Assembly (NCBI RefSeq): GCF_014904755.1
Contig: NZ_JACZFQ010000097.1
Coordinates: forward strand, 1-64,000
Source: Neoluteolibacter marinus
GTDB lineage: Bacteria > Verrucomicrobiota > Verrucomicrobiia > Verrucomicrobiales > Akkermansiaceae
DNA length: 64,000 nt
Direction: 5' to 3'
How positions within the stretch are numbered: position 1 is the first letter of the stretch; each line of letters starts with the position of its first letter. The notes beneath the pieces are model-generated. The model worked only from the letters and a program-made list of their open reading frames with translations. It was not told the origin of the DNA and searched no databases. The position numbers and the translations under genes were made by a program. Positions 46,118 to 55,239 of this stretch are shown here, piece by piece.

Positions 46118-46963
46118 GTGCCTCCCATCGCGACCCGCTTCGCCCCGAGCCCCACCGGCTACCTGCACCTCGGCCATGTCTTCGCGGCGAAGGTCGCGCG
46201 GGATCTGGCCCGCGATCATTCGGGCACCTTCCTGCTCCGTTTCGAGGACATCGATCACACCCGGGTGCGGGAGGAATACTATGCGGCGATTGAAGAGGAC
46301 CTGGCGTGGCTGGGATTGGAATGGCCCGGCCCGTCGCTCCGCCAGTCCGACCGCGCCCAAGCCTATGCCGGGGCACTTGAGTCCCTCCGGGAGGCAGGCG
46401 TGGTCTATCCCTGCTTCTGCACGCGCCGGGAAATCGAAGAAGAGGTGTCGAGCATGTCGCGGGCGCCCCACGGCCCGGAAGGAGCCCTCTATCCCGGAAC
46501 CTGCCGACACCTCACCGACGACGAGCAGGAGCGCAGGATTCGTTCCGGCAGGCAGCCCGCCTGGCGTCTCGATGTCGCGAAGGCGGCGGAAATCACCGGA
46601 TCCCTCGCCTTCACCGACATGATCCATGGCAAGCAGGCGGTCGATCCGGCCCTGCTCGGCGACGTCGTCCTCGCCCGCAAGGACATCGGCACGTCCTACC
46701 ACCTCGCCGTGGTGGTCGACGATGCGTTCCAAGACATCACCCACGTCACCCGGGGCGAGGACCTGCTGCCATCGACCCACATCCACCGCCAGTTGCAGGC
46801 AATCCTGGAACTCCCGGAACCGACCTACCTGCACCACCGGCTGGTGACCGATGAAAATGGCGTCCGTTTGGCAAAGCGCCACGACGCCCTTTCCGTCCGG
46901 CAGCTGCGCGAAGGCGGGAGTTCACCGGACCAGATTCTCGGCATGCTTGAAGCTCGAGCTTGA
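46118..46963 (+). CDS. gluQ: Glutamyl-Q tRNA(Asp) synthetase GluQ
   Basis: 281 aa from GTG 46118, a paralogue of glutamyl-tRNA synthetase without the anticodon-binding domain. It attaches glutamate to queuosine in tRNA-Asp. The HLGH motif (17-20) and RFAPSPTG are present; the KMSKS equivalent is RLAKRHDA near the C-terminus. Zinc ligands appear as PCFC with a later YPGTC. Length and the missing C-terminal domain separate it from GltX. It follows opgH after 12 bp and is presumably co-transcribed; in many bacteria gluQ sits beside unrelated genes such as dksA. Confidence 0.94.
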   Translation: MPPIATRFAPSPTGYLHLGHVFAAKVARDLARDHSGTFLLRFEDIDHTRVREEYYAAIEEDLAWLGLEWPGPSLRQSDRAQAYAGALESLREAGVVYPCFCTRREIEEEVSSMSRAPHGPEGALYPGTCRHLTDDEQERRIRSGRQPAWRLDVAKAAEITGSLAFTDMIHGKQAVDPALLGDVVLARKDIGTSYHLAVVVDDAFQDITHVTRGEDLLPSTHIHRQLQAILELPEPTYLHHRLVTDENGVRLAKRHDALSVRQLREGGSSPDQILGMLEARA

Positions 46964-47028
46964 GCCTTACAAACCGCCCTGCTTTCCCGTCTTGTGAATG
47001 GCTCCCATCCTGAGACATTCCGGTCGGG

Positions 47029-47241
47029 TTGAGTTTAGAGCCATACAACATTCTCGCGGGTTTCGTTTTCGGGATGATCGGATTCGGGGCCTGGCGCTAC
47101 GGCCGCTCGCTCGACCGCTGGAAACCGGTGGCCATCGGTCTGGCCCTCATGATCTATCCCTACCTGACGCCGTGGGCTTGGCTCACCTGGACCATCGGCA
47201 TCGGCCTGTTGGTCCTGTTGTGGTTCCACCACGATGTGTGA
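47029..47241 (+). CDS. Small two-helix membrane protein
   Basis: 70 aa from TTG 47029. Two hydrophobic helices, [18 protein letters not shown] and [18 protein letters not shown], are separated by a short charged turn. The start codon is weak, and GTG or later starts cannot be excluded. The second half contains Trp-rich motifs. No family is recognised. It lies between gluQ and the cyclophilin gene with gaps of 65 and 88 bp. Confidence 0.5.
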   Translation: MSLEPYNILAGFVFGMIGFGAWRYGRSLDRWKPVAIGLALMIYPYLTPWAWLTWTIGIGLLVLLWFHHDV

Positions 47242-47329
47242 GCGCCGGGGGATGGCATCGGCCGCGGCCCACCTTGTGCCCGCATTTCGCTCTGGCATCT
47301 TGCGGTCGGCTTTTCGATGGTTCCCACCC

Positions 47330-47830
47330 ATGTCTGACATCCGCATCACGCTCCACACCGACAAGGGCGACATCGACGCCACCATCTTCGCCTCGAAGGT
47401 TCCCATGACCTCGGCGAACTTCCTCAATCTCGCGAAGCGCGGTTACTACGAAGGGATCTCCTTCCACCGGGTCATCGCCAATTTCATGATCCAGGGCGGC
47501 GACCCCACCGGACTGGGTTCCGGCGGCCCGGGCTATCGCTTCGCCGACGAGATCGACCCGTCGCTGAAGCACAACAAGGCCGGGATCTTTTCGATGGCCA
47601 ACGCGGGCCCCAACACCAACGGCAGCCAGTTCTTCATCACCCACCTGCCGACACCTCACCTCGACGGCAAGCACGCGGTTTTCGGCGAAGTGACCCAGGG
47701 CCAGGACGTCGTCGACCGGATCGCCAAAGGCGACAAGATCAAGTCGATCACCCTCCATGACGATCCGACCGCGCTGTTCGAGAGCCAAAAGGACTACGTT
47801 GAGCACTGGAATTCGATCCTCGATCGCTGA
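47330..47830 (+). CDS. Cyclophilin-type peptidyl-prolyl isomerase
   Basis: 166 aa from ATG 47330; the frame is open to 47234, but the extra residues are not family-like. No signal peptide, so probably cytosolic. Short bacterial cyclophilin: [11 protein letters not shown], then [44 protein letters not shown] and [12 protein letters not shown]. The catalytic Arg and the FxMA/Q, GSQFFIT and HxVFG motifs are all present. A strong terminator follows at 47880. Confidence 0.95.
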   Translation: MSDIRITLHTDKGDIDATIFASKVPMTSANFLNLAKRGYYEGISFHRVIANFMIQGGDPTGLGSGGPGYRFADEIDPSLKHNKAGIFSMANAGPNTNGSQFFITHLPTPHLDGKHAVFGEVTQGQDVVDRIAKGDKIKSITLHDDPTALFESQKDYVEHWNSILDR

Positions 47831-47879
47831 TCCTGGCAACGGAATCGGCTATTTACTTAAGTTCCGTTAATTATCCTCA

Positions 47880-47922
47880 GCCCTTGGTGTTTCTCGTCCG
47901 GAGACCACACCAAGGGCCTTTT
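47880..47922 (+). terminator. Rho-independent terminator of cyclophilin gene
   Basis: An 11-bp perfect stem (GCCCTTGGTGT 47880-47890, ACACCAAGGGC 47907-47917) with a 16-base loop is followed by C and TTTT. It begins 50 bp after the cyclophilin stop codon and ends rightward transcription. The surrounding 47840-47880 stretch is AT-rich. Confidence 0.88.
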
Positions 47923-48092
47923 ACTGCACTTTTTCAGCCCGAGGTTCCCAAAATCGGACAAATCACGCCACCACCGGAATCCCTGAAACCTACGCAATCA
48001 CGTAAAACCTCTCAGTTCACTTGATTTTCCGCGGGGTCGGGTGCTTCTTCCGGCCCGTCAGCCCCCCGCTGACGCTGTTCCCCCACCCCCCT

Positions 48093-48815
48093 ATGTATTC
48101 CCCCGCATCCCCCCGCGGTGGAGTCGCGCCCGCAGGCATCTTTGCATGCCTGTGCCTCGCGGCTTCCGCCCTCGCAGAAGACACCAATGTTCCTCGCGGA
48201 ACCCTCACCGTGGATCGCGACCTGATCCGCGTCGGATTGAAGTCCCAGCTTTCTTGGGACATCACCTATCCCACCAAGGCCGCTGACCTGGTCAACAAGG
48301 ACAAGGACGGCAACTGCGTGCCCAAGACCCGGGTCCGCATGCAGGTCCGCGTCCTCGCCGCAGCCTTCGGCAACAATGTGCGTTACCTCGATGTCGATGG
48401 CCGGATCATCGTCAATGGCAGCAGCACCCGCATCTTCAGCGGTGACCAGACCGACGTGAATCCGTCGAAGGTGGTCTTTGACAAGATCGTCGAGAGGAAC
48501 TCGACCATCAGCGTCACCGGATTCGCCTACGACTACCAGACCCGCCCGACCACCACCTACTCCTGCACCACCACCCGGACTGACAAATCCGTCGTGGCGC
48601 TGTTCGACGGTGAAGCGTTGCCGAGCCACCAGGCATCGATGTACCCGGGCATGCAACTGAACGCGCTGGACTACATCGCGAACTACATGGACGCCGGCAA
48701 CAAGGCGAACATCGGCTCCGACCAGGTGATCTTCCTCGGCGACTTCAACCCCTACGGCAGCGCCGGGTATGACCTGAACGACTACGTCATCATCATCACC
48801 TTCACCGCGGCTTGA
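48093..48815 (+). CDS. Exported protein, first gene of a three-gene cassette
   Basis: 240 aa from ATG 48093, with an N-terminal signal peptide (APAGIFACLCLAASALA). The mature part is beta-rich: RGTLTVDRDLIRVGLKSQLSWDITY, RVRMQVRVLAAAF, VRYLDVDGRIIVNG, DYQTRPTTTYSC and DQVIFLGDFNPYG. No catalytic motif is recognised. The pattern is that of secreted all-beta domains rather than enzymes. It is followed by two more exported proteins at gaps of 5 bp and an ATGA overlap. The three were clearly kept as a unit. The longer frame from 48021 lacks a signal at its start. Confidence 0.68.
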   Translation: MYSPASPRGGVAPAGIFACLCLAASALAEDTNVPRGTLTVDRDLIRVGLKSQLSWDITYPTKAADLVNKDKDGNCVPKTRVRMQVRVLAAAFGNNVRYLDVDGRIIVNGSSTRIFSGDQTDVNPSKVVFDKIVERNSTISVTGFAYDYQTRPTTTYSCTTTRTDKSVVALFDGEALPSHQASMYPGMQLNALDYIANYMDAGNKANIGSDQVIFLGDFNPYGSAGYDLNDYVIIITFTAA

Positions 48816-48820
48816 TCGCC

Positions 48821-49312
48821 ATGAAAGCCGCTCCCCCCATCCTCGCCCTCACGGGCCTGTTCGCAGGTCCCCTGATGGCGGCCCCTCCCGGTGTCAGCCC
48901 CTTTGCCGGCCTCGCACAGTCGCCGCCTACCGGAGACTCGGGGAAGACAACCGTCCGCCCCGGCAACCAGTCGATCATCGCCCAGTCCACCATCCTCCAT
49001 GACGGTGAAACCTGGACGCTGCTGCCCAAGGGTGCGGTTCTCTACACGCCGCCATCCAGGCAGGCCAATGTGGATGCCAAACCCGTCGGCAAACTGCTGA
49101 CGTGGAACGAATTCCTCGTCAAGAACCGTGCTTGGATCGGCACCCAGGAGGTCGATCTCGACCAGGCCGCGGGCAAGCGCCTGATCCCTGAGGACCGCCT
49201 GCAAGCGTGGTCCAAGCAGAACCAGGTGATCGTCGCCGTCTACCTCTCCGGTCCCATCTCCCTGGTCTCCCCACCTTCGGAATCCATCACGACCACCGCC
49301 CAGAATCCATGA
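48821..49312 (+). CDS. Exported protein, second gene of the cassette
   Basis: 163 aa from ATG 48821, five bases after the previous stop, with a signal peptide (PILALTGLFAGPLMAAP). The mature protein carries a Gly/Ser/Pro-rich start and then a short beta-rich domain (QSIIAQSTILHDGETWTLLPKGAVLYTP), followed by LLTWNEFLVKNRAWI. The proportion of Pro, Gln and Ser is high. No family is recognised. It shares an ATGA overlap with the third gene, so production is coordinated. Confidence 0.65.
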   Translation: MKAAPPILALTGLFAGPLMAAPPGVSPFAGLAQSPPTGDSGKTTVRPGNQSIIAQSTILHDGETWTLLPKGAVLYTPPSRQANVDAKPVGKLLTWNEFLVKNRAWIGTQEVDLDQAAGKRLIPEDRLQAWSKQNQVIVAVYLSGPISLVSPPSESITTTAQNP

Positions 49313-50331
49313 AATCGACCCTCGCACTGGCCATCGCCATCGCCGGATGCCAGCTCCCCCTGCTCGCCGGCAGCGAAAACTACACGAACTTCGTCCGGCA
49401 GTATCAACAGGGAACGGGCGTGAGCTGGGACATGCAGAATGTCGCCGCCAAGGGAGCCGCCACTGCTCTGGCGGGCCTCGAGGCAAACGGCGCGCTCTTC
49501 CAGCTTTGGACCATCGACAAGGAGGAGGGCACCGACTATCTGCTCGATCAGAAGACCGTCGGCGCCTACCTCCCGAAGGCGGAGGTCAAGGTCGTCACGC
49601 TCGACCCCTACGAGAAGTTCCCCCGAACCCGTGCCGACAAGCCGTTCACGGTGAACATCACCGTCGGCGACCTTCTCGCCGGAACCACCGGCCTGCCTCT
49701 CGCATCGACGAGCGTCCTCGCCGAGCACCACGTCGTCCTTTACCAGGAGGACGAAATGTCGATTCCTTCCGGTTCCCCGACCGCCGGCACCCCGCTGGCG
49801 AGCGGCTATATCACGACCAACGGCTTGACGGCCTTGCCCTTCGAACGGTCGACGATCCAACCGGCCGACGGCAAGAACCCCGCCGGCGAGGAGCACTTCG
49901 TCGTGCACGCCCTTTCGGACGGATCGATCGCGCAAACCCAGATCGCCGCCGGCTTCGTCCAGGTCTGGCCGGTCGCCAGCGGATCGATCAACGGCATCAC
50001 CGAAGGCCAGCGGATCGCCTACGACCCGCCGCCGCTCACGCTCGTGCTCAACGACCTCTATCCCGGCAGCTACAGCTACCTGCGGATCCGCCACGTGGCT
50101 TCTGGCACCACCAAGCGCCTCGAGCAGTCCAGGTTCGTGCTCAGCCAGGAGCCGACCCATACGGACAAGTTGATCACGGTGTCCGACTACAACGACGAGT
50201 TGTCGGGCGAAGGCACCTACAACTTCGAGTTGGTCACGGAAACGCCCTTCGGTGCGGAAGTGCTCAGTTCGGTCAGCATCGAAGTGGACCGGGTGCTCCA
50301 GATCCGCGCCCAGATGACCGGCGTGGAATGA
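49309..50331 (+). CDS. Exported protein, third gene of the cassette
   Basis: 340 aa from ATG 49309, with a signal peptide (STLALAIAIAGCQLPLLAGS) whose cysteine could mark a lipoprotein. The mature part is beta-rich: VSWDMQNVAAKGAATAL, LFQLWTIDKEEGTDYLL, VKVVTLDPYEKFPR, LSQEPTHTDKLITVSDY, YNFELVTETPFG and a final VSIEVDRVLQIRAQ. The AEHHVVLYQEDEM segment has clustered His/Glu but no recognised metal site. Its stop lies 113 bp from the convergent haem-protein gene. Function unknown. Confidence 0.68.
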   Translation: MKSTLALAIAIAGCQLPLLAGSENYTNFVRQYQQGTGVSWDMQNVAAKGAATALAGLEANGALFQLWTIDKEEGTDYLLDQKTVGAYLPKAEVKVVTLDPYEKFPRTRADKPFTVNITVGDLLAGTTGLPLASTSVLAEHHVVLYQEDEMSIPSGSPTAGTPLASGYITTNGLTALPFERSTIQPADGKNPAGEEHFVVHALSDGSIAQTQIAAGFVQVWPVASGSINGITEGQRIAYDPPPLTLVLNDLYPGSYSYLRIRHVASGTTKRLEQSRFVLSQEPTHTDKLITVSDYNDELSGEGTYNFELVTETPFGAEVLSSVSIEVDRVLQIRAQMTGVE

Positions 50332-50444
50332 CCCGGATTTGAGACCCTCACAAGTTCCCCCCGATACCCGGGCCGGCCGGCAGCGACGGAGAATGCGACA
50401 CTCCCCCCGACGCATCCTTCGCGCTGTCCGGCCGGTTCGATTCT

Positions 50445-51695
50445 TCAGTCGTTCCACCCGGGCAAGGTTTCACTCAGAATCGCGGTGATCCGCCGGCGTT
50501 CGGAAGCTTTCAGCCAGTCGAAAAACGGATCCTCGCCCGCAAGCACGGCGTGCATCCGTTCCAACACCACCCGCTTCACCCGCGCGGGCAGGTCCCGGAA
50601 AGCGTCGGAGTAGACCATGTAGGAACAGCGGTTCTTGAAGATCCTGCTGTAGAGTTGGAAGTCCGCCAGCGACTGGCCGTCGCGGGTACTTGGGAACCGC
50701 GCGGTGAATGCTTTCTGGAAGGCTTCCCCGCCCTCGATCCCCTCGCCCGGATCCGCTTCCCCGGTGAAGAAAAGACACTGGACGATCTTCTCCGCCATCG
50801 CGTCCGCCACCCGCCCCGCGGAACCCTGGTCCGCGTCCGCGGTGGGGTCGAGGACCTCGCTCAGGTAGCGGGCCCGGCGATACTGGAGCGAAGCCGCGTT
50901 CAGAAGGCTGTGCATCCGGCATTGGTGCTCCAGCACCATCAAGGCCACGATGTCACTTGTCGGCCTGGGATATTTCGAGACATCGATCTCAGCCCGCAGG
51001 TCGGCGAGCTCGCTGGGTCGCGGCAAGCCCTCGTCCCCTTCCGCATAGACGCGGTTGCCCAGGTGGCCGAGCGAACTACGACCCGTCACGTAGTAACCGC
51101 CCCAGCGCTCGGCGAGCGGCGTCGAATGGGTCACATGGCTGGTTCCCATTGCGAGCAGCGGGTGACCGTCGGCATCCGGATAAACCGAACGGACCAGCAA
51201 ACCCGGCACGTTTTCGGTCCGCGACGTGCCGTGGCACGACATGCAGTTCGACAGGTCGCGTTCGATCCTCATGCCTCGCGGACCCTTTTCCTCGATCAGA
51301 TAGAAGACCGGTCCCAACACCGGATCCTGCACCACCGCTTCGATCGCGCCGCCCGGGACGTAGCCGACGTAGGTATTCTCAGAAAAGTACAAGCTGCGCG
51401 GATTCCGCGGGTCGATCAGCGGGTTCTGGTGGCTGGTCTTGGAAAACACCAGCATCTGCGACTCCTCCGGGACATCCAGCTCGTGCAGCACGAACTTCAG
51501 GCGATCCAAGCCCGTCGCCCCCTCGACCTTCCGCGCGCCGGATTCCAGATCAGCCGCCAGTTTCGCCAGCGAGTCGGTGGCCTTCGTGTCCGAATAGCGC
51601 AGCGGCGGCAGATCCCAGAAATCCGCCTCGCCCGCGGCCCACTGCACCAGGGCCAGAAAGATCAAGCAACGCTTCACGTCCCCAGATAACGCCAC
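50445..51695 (-). CDS. Exported c-type haem-binding protein, function unknown
   Basis: 416 aa with a probable signal peptide (CLIFLALVQWAAGEA). One c-type haem motif, CMSCH, lies at 151-155, preceded by a helix and followed by a short loop, but the rest does not look like a standard cytochrome c: it is a large helical protein with a tyrosine/tryptophan-rich core (RWGGYYVTGRSSLGHLGNRV). A second haem motif is not obvious. It is the last gene of the leftward operon after DUF4340 (42-bp gap), so it could be part of that system or simply a neighbour. Confidence 0.68.
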   Translation of the reverse strand: MALSGDVKRCLIFLALVQWAAGEADFWDLPPLRYSDTKATDSLAKLAADLESGARKVEGATGLDRLKFVLHELDVPEESQMLVFSKTSHQNPLIDPRNPRSLYFSENTYVGYVPGGAIEAVVQDPVLGPVFYLIEEKGPRGMRIERDLSNCMSCHGTSRTENVPGLLVRSVYPDADGHPLLAMGTSHVTHSTPLAERWGGYYVTGRSSLGHLGNRVYAEGDEGLPRPSELADLRAEIDVSKYPRPTSDIVALMVLEHQCRMHSLLNAASLQYRRARYLSEVLDPTADADQGSAGRVADAMAEKIVQCLFFTGEADPGEGIEGGEAFQKAFTARFPSTRDGQSLADFQLYSRIFKNRCSYMVYSDAFRDLPARVKRVVLERMHAVLAGEDPFFDWLKASERRRITAILSETLPGWND

Positions 51696-51737
51696 CGCGG
51701 CCGGTTTTCATACGCCGATCTTGCGGGATGCGCCGCC

Positions 51738-53666
51738 TCAATCGTCGCCGAACAGGTCCACCGCCAGCCGCCGGACCGTTTCCGGCCCCAGCAGGAATGC
51801 GTGCGGATCATTGCCGATGCGGCCGTAGAAAATCACGTTGGTGGCGCTGTCGCTGCCGGGGGCAAGCACCAGCTCGCGCTCCTCGATGCCCGTGAACATC
51901 GCATTCTTGTCGTAGGCCTTCACCGCCAGCTTGAACCGCAGGACCGGCTTGGCCAGTGCCGCCAGGGCATCGGGATCATCGGGCGCCAGCCAGGTGTCGC
52001 ACTGGATGTCGAGCAAGAGCTTGAGCAGACGGTTGGCGCGGTCGGTGACCAGCTCCGGCCCGCGGTCGACGCCGCCTTCGCGCGCCTTCCATGTCTCGGT
52101 GAGGAAATCGTATTCAAGCACGAGCGGCGGACGCCCTTCCATGTCACGCTCGAACCCGATCAGGTCGATCGCGGGAATCGACCAGACGCCCGGATGCCGC
52201 CACTGCCAGGACCGCGTGAAGATCTCGAAGATGAACTCGTCGTCCAAGCGCATCACCGTCGGCACGCCGACCCGCATCGCATACCAGATGCCCTCGCGCG
52301 ACTGGCCGAAAACGATCTCGAAGCCCTCGTTTCCAAACGACGCGAAACGCAGCGACAAGGACGGACGATCCAGCCCGTACGGCTCCAGGTTCACCGCGGC
52401 GTCGCTCACGAACTCCGCGACCTTGGTCTGGGTCATCGCCTTGAGCAGCCGGTAGATCGCAATCTCGTTGATCGGTTCCATCCGGCCGTTGTGCCGATAT
52501 TGCCACGCTTGGCCCTTCTCACGAGCGACCAGGATCTCCTCGGAGGTCGCGGGAGAGATCAGGATCCCCTGCAAGCTCTCGACGTCGATGTTGGTGAGCA
52601 TCGGGTTCCGCAGCTCGTTGACCGTATCGGGCAGCCCTGCGAGGGAAACCACCTCGTCGCCCGAGCCTTCCGCCGCTGGCGATCCATCCTCCGCCACACC
52701 CGGGCCGAGCGGCTTGAGCCGCAGCTCAAAAACCGTGCCGGGCCGGTCGCTGACCGTGGCCAGCACGGTGTCCGCCTCCGGGGTCGCCGGCGGGTAAATC
52801 TCAAGCACCACCTCTTCTTCCTGACCGAAATGCCGGATCGCGATCTTTTGGCGGCCGTTGGTGTCGTCGGCCGGCAACGTGACCTCGGAGCGATCCGATA
52901 CCTTGACCGCGCGGAGCTTGAACAGATCCTCGATCAGCTTCTTCACCGCCTCCGGATCGGTGCGCAGCTCCAGCGGCTGGACGATCCGCCAGGGTGCCTG
53001 GGCGTCGAAGCGGGCCATCACCAGGTTGCTGTCGCTGCCCTGGATGCGGATGGACTCGAGCCCGAAGGGATTGAAAAGGAACGGGTGATGATCGCGCAAA
53101 TGGCGGAAGCCGTCCTTGAAGATCGGATGGATATCGCCGGTGCAAGCGTAGATGAAGCCTTCGCGCCCGTCATCGAGCGGTTGGATGAACACCGTCGGGA
53201 ACTCTTCCCCCGACTCCTCGTCGCGGTGGATCCATTCGGTCTTCCGGCCCAGGAGGTAACGGGCCATCTCCTCGCCGTCCTGGTCGGTGATTTGGATGCC
53301 GATGGTGCCCTCGCGCAAGTCCGCCTTGGCGGTGTCGATCTTGCCTTCCGGGATGATGTCCTCGACCCGGGTTCCGATCGTGAACTGCCGGATCGCCGCC
53401 GCGGCGCGGGGGTCCATGCGGTCGTCCCACGGCTTCTTCAAGTGCCAGATCCCGTCCTTGAAGACGGCCTCGGCCCGGACGCCGTTGCCCGACAGCACGA
53501 AGCGGCGGATATCCTTGGTATCAAACTTGTAGAGATACTCTCCGACCCCGGTTGCCGGCGCCCCGAACAGCTTCTCCAGGCTGCCCTGGCTGAGGCGGAG
53601 CGCAGCCGTGAGGCTCACCGCGACGGTGACCAGCAGCAACAGCAGCGTGTAGGTGAAAGAGCGCAT
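51738..53666 (-). CDS. DUF4340 protein
   Basis: 642 aa with an N-terminal membrane helix (YTLLLLLVTVAVSLTAAL). The mature part is a repeat of about 160-residue DUF4340 units: GNGVRAEAVFKDGIWHLKKPW, then a second unit with EILVAREKGQAWQYRHNGR and GFEIVFGQSREGIWYAMR. The domain usually occurs beside GldG-type proteins in gliding or cell-envelope ABC systems. It lies 4 bp after gldG, confirming the link. Its biochemical role is not known. Confidence 0.85.
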   Translation of the reverse strand: MRSFTYTLLLLLVTVAVSLTAALRLSQGSLEKLFGAPATGVGEYLYKFDTKDIRRFVLSGNGVRAEAVFKDGIWHLKKPWDDRMDPRAAAAIRQFTIGTRVEDIIPEGKIDTAKADLREGTIGIQITDQDGEEMARYLLGRKTEWIHRDEESGEEFPTVFIQPLDDGREGFIYACTGDIHPIFKDGFRHLRDHHPFLFNPFGLESIRIQGSDSNLVMARFDAQAPWRIVQPLELRTDPEAVKKLIEDLFKLRAVKVSDRSEVTLPADDTNGRQKIAIRHFGQEEEVVLEIYPPATPEADTVLATVSDRPGTVFELRLKPLGPGVAEDGSPAAEGSGDEVVSLAGLPDTVNELRNPMLTNIDVESLQGILISPATSEEILVAREKGQAWQYRHNGRMEPINEIAIYRLLKAMTQTKVAEFVSDAAVNLEPYGLDRPSLSLRFASFGNEGFEIVFGQSREGIWYAMRVGVPTVMRLDDEFIFEIFTRSWQWRHPGVWSIPAIDLIGFERDMEGRPPLVLEYDFLTETWKAREGGVDRGPELVTDRANRLLKLLLDIQCDTWLAPDDPDALAALAKPVLRFKLAVKAYDKNAMFTGIEERELVLAPGSDSATNVIFYGRIGNDPHAFLLGPETVRRLAVDLFGDD

Positions 53667-53670
53667 GGAA

Positions 53671-55233
53671 TCAGGCGCGACGCGAAGACCAGACGATGGC
53701 GGCGATGGCCAGCGCGAAGGCCGGCAGGAAGAACAGGTTCACCCGGTTGATGAACGACACCTGGCTGTCCAGCAGCGGCAGCTTGTAGGTGCCCAAGGTG
53801 CGGGGGCCGGTGCCGGTCAGCTCCTCGCGTCCGATCAGCCAGTTCACGCAGCTTGCCAGGAAGTCCTTGTTCATGTCCGAGAAGTACTTCGGAGAGAGGA
53901 AGTCCGAGTTCGAGATCACCACCATGCGGGAGATCTGGTCCCCCAGGTCGTCGCGGGTCGCCGCGCCGCGGATCACCGCGCCGGCCAGCCGGATCGGTCC
54001 GGGGTTGTCCTCGCGCAGGTCGAATTCGGGTTTGGCGGTCGAGAACGCGGTCTCGCCCCAGAAGTTCGGACCGGTTGCCAGCAGCGTGTACGGCCGGATC
54101 CCGCGGCCGGTCAGGTCCTCGTTGTCCTTGTCCCGGATGTCGAGGCTGCAGGTTTCCCCTTCGAGGGTCGTCGTCTTCTCCCAAAGGTCACGGGTGAACT
54201 CCATGCCGCCCTGGAACTCCGCCCGGACATTGGTCACCACATGCTCGCCGCGTTTGGTGATGACGCGGTCGCGGCCCGGCGTGATCCCGAGATTCCGCAG
54301 GAAAGCCCGCAGCCGGGGCGGAGTCTCGCCGCCCAGGGTCACCAGCAGCGACGACTTCGGCCGGGTCCAGTACTCGGAGAGCACCTCCAGCTCCTGAGGG
54401 GTGAAATCGTAGGCCGGATTGATGATCGCGACCGCCGCCGCGTCGTCCGGGATTTTCGCCAGCCCCGCGATCTGCAGCGGCTCGGTCAGGGCATTCTGGG
54501 TCAGCAAAGCACCAGAGAAATTCATCAGCGGTGAATCCGCGCTTTCACTGGAATAACCGCTCTTGTCCGCCAGCAGGTAAATCTGCCGCGGTTTGCCCTC
54601 GATCGCCGCCACCAACCCGGTGGTCAAGGCATCCTCGCCGAGGAACCCGCTGATCTTGCGCTTTCCTTCGAGATCGGTTTCGAAGCTGGCCATCGCGGTC
54701 GATTCCACGAAGCGCACGTGACGGCTCGCCAGGCGTTCGGTTCCTTGTTCCGGGACCGCTTCCCGCTCCTCGGCGGTCCGCGCGTCGATGATGGCCAGAT
54801 CGGAGGTGAACATCGACTTGGAGAAGGCGCTGGCAAAGGCCTTGCCGTATTCCTTGGCGACCTGCTGGGTTCGGTCCGGCGACCGCACCGGGTCCAGCAG
54901 CTCGAGCTTCACCTTCCCGCCGGAGAGGCGGAAGTATTCCTCGCCCAGCGCACGCACCCGGTCATAGAGGCCGTTGTTGCGCTTGAACGCGATCAACATC
55001 CGGATCGGATCCTTCCGCTCCTGCACCGCCGGTGACTCGAGATAGCGCCGGGTCGCCGACGACAGGGTGAAGGCGGTGTCCGAACTGAGGTCCTTCGGGA
55101 CGTAATGGAGCGCCCCCAGGTAGTTCACCGCCAGGAACAAGAGGATGAAACAAATGACCTGCGCCAGGGTGAGCGCCCCGGTGCCGAAGCGATGGACCGG
55201 CTTCGCCTGGGTTTTATCGGAATCCTTGCTCAT
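53671..55233 (-). CDS. GldG-family ABC transporter auxiliary membrane protein
   Basis: 520 aa. An N-terminal membrane helix (LAQVICFILLFLAVNYLGAL), a large soluble domain in the middle with VRALGEEYFRLSGGKVKLELLDPVRSPD and RQIYLLADKSGYS, and a final helix (NLFFLPAFALAIAAIVWS) match the GldG/ABC_transp_aux pattern. The middle domain resembles the class I glutamine amidotransferase-like fold seen in this family. In Bacteroidota GldG works with GldF and the ATPase GldA in gliding and secretion; whether this organism glides is unknown. It lies 6 bp after the GldF-like gene. Confidence 0.85.
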   Translation of the reverse strand: MSKDSDKTQAKPVHRFGTGALTLAQVICFILLFLAVNYLGALHYVPKDLSSDTAFTLSSATRRYLESPAVQERKDPIRMLIAFKRNNGLYDRVRALGEEYFRLSGGKVKLELLDPVRSPDRTQQVAKEYGKAFASAFSKSMFTSDLAIIDARTAEEREAVPEQGTERLASRHVRFVESTAMASFETDLEGKRKISGFLGEDALTTGLVAAIEGKPRQIYLLADKSGYSSESADSPLMNFSGALLTQNALTEPLQIAGLAKIPDDAAAVAIINPAYDFTPQELEVLSEYWTRPKSSLLVTLGGETPPRLRAFLRNLGITPGRDRVITKRGEHVVTNVRAEFQGGMEFTRDLWEKTTTLEGETCSLDIRDKDNEDLTGRGIRPYTLLATGPNFWGETAFSTAKPEFDLREDNPGPIRLAGAVIRGAATRDDLGDQISRMVVISNSDFLSPKYFSDMNKDFLASCVNWLIGREELTGTGPRTLGTYKLPLLDSQVSFINRVNLFFLPAFALAIAAIVWSSRRA

Positions 55234-55239
55234 GAATCT

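Noticed and set aside
43766-46882. 1038-codon open frame opposite opgH and gluQ
   Set aside because: Antisense shadow across two well-recognised genes; composition is typical of a GC-rich artefact.
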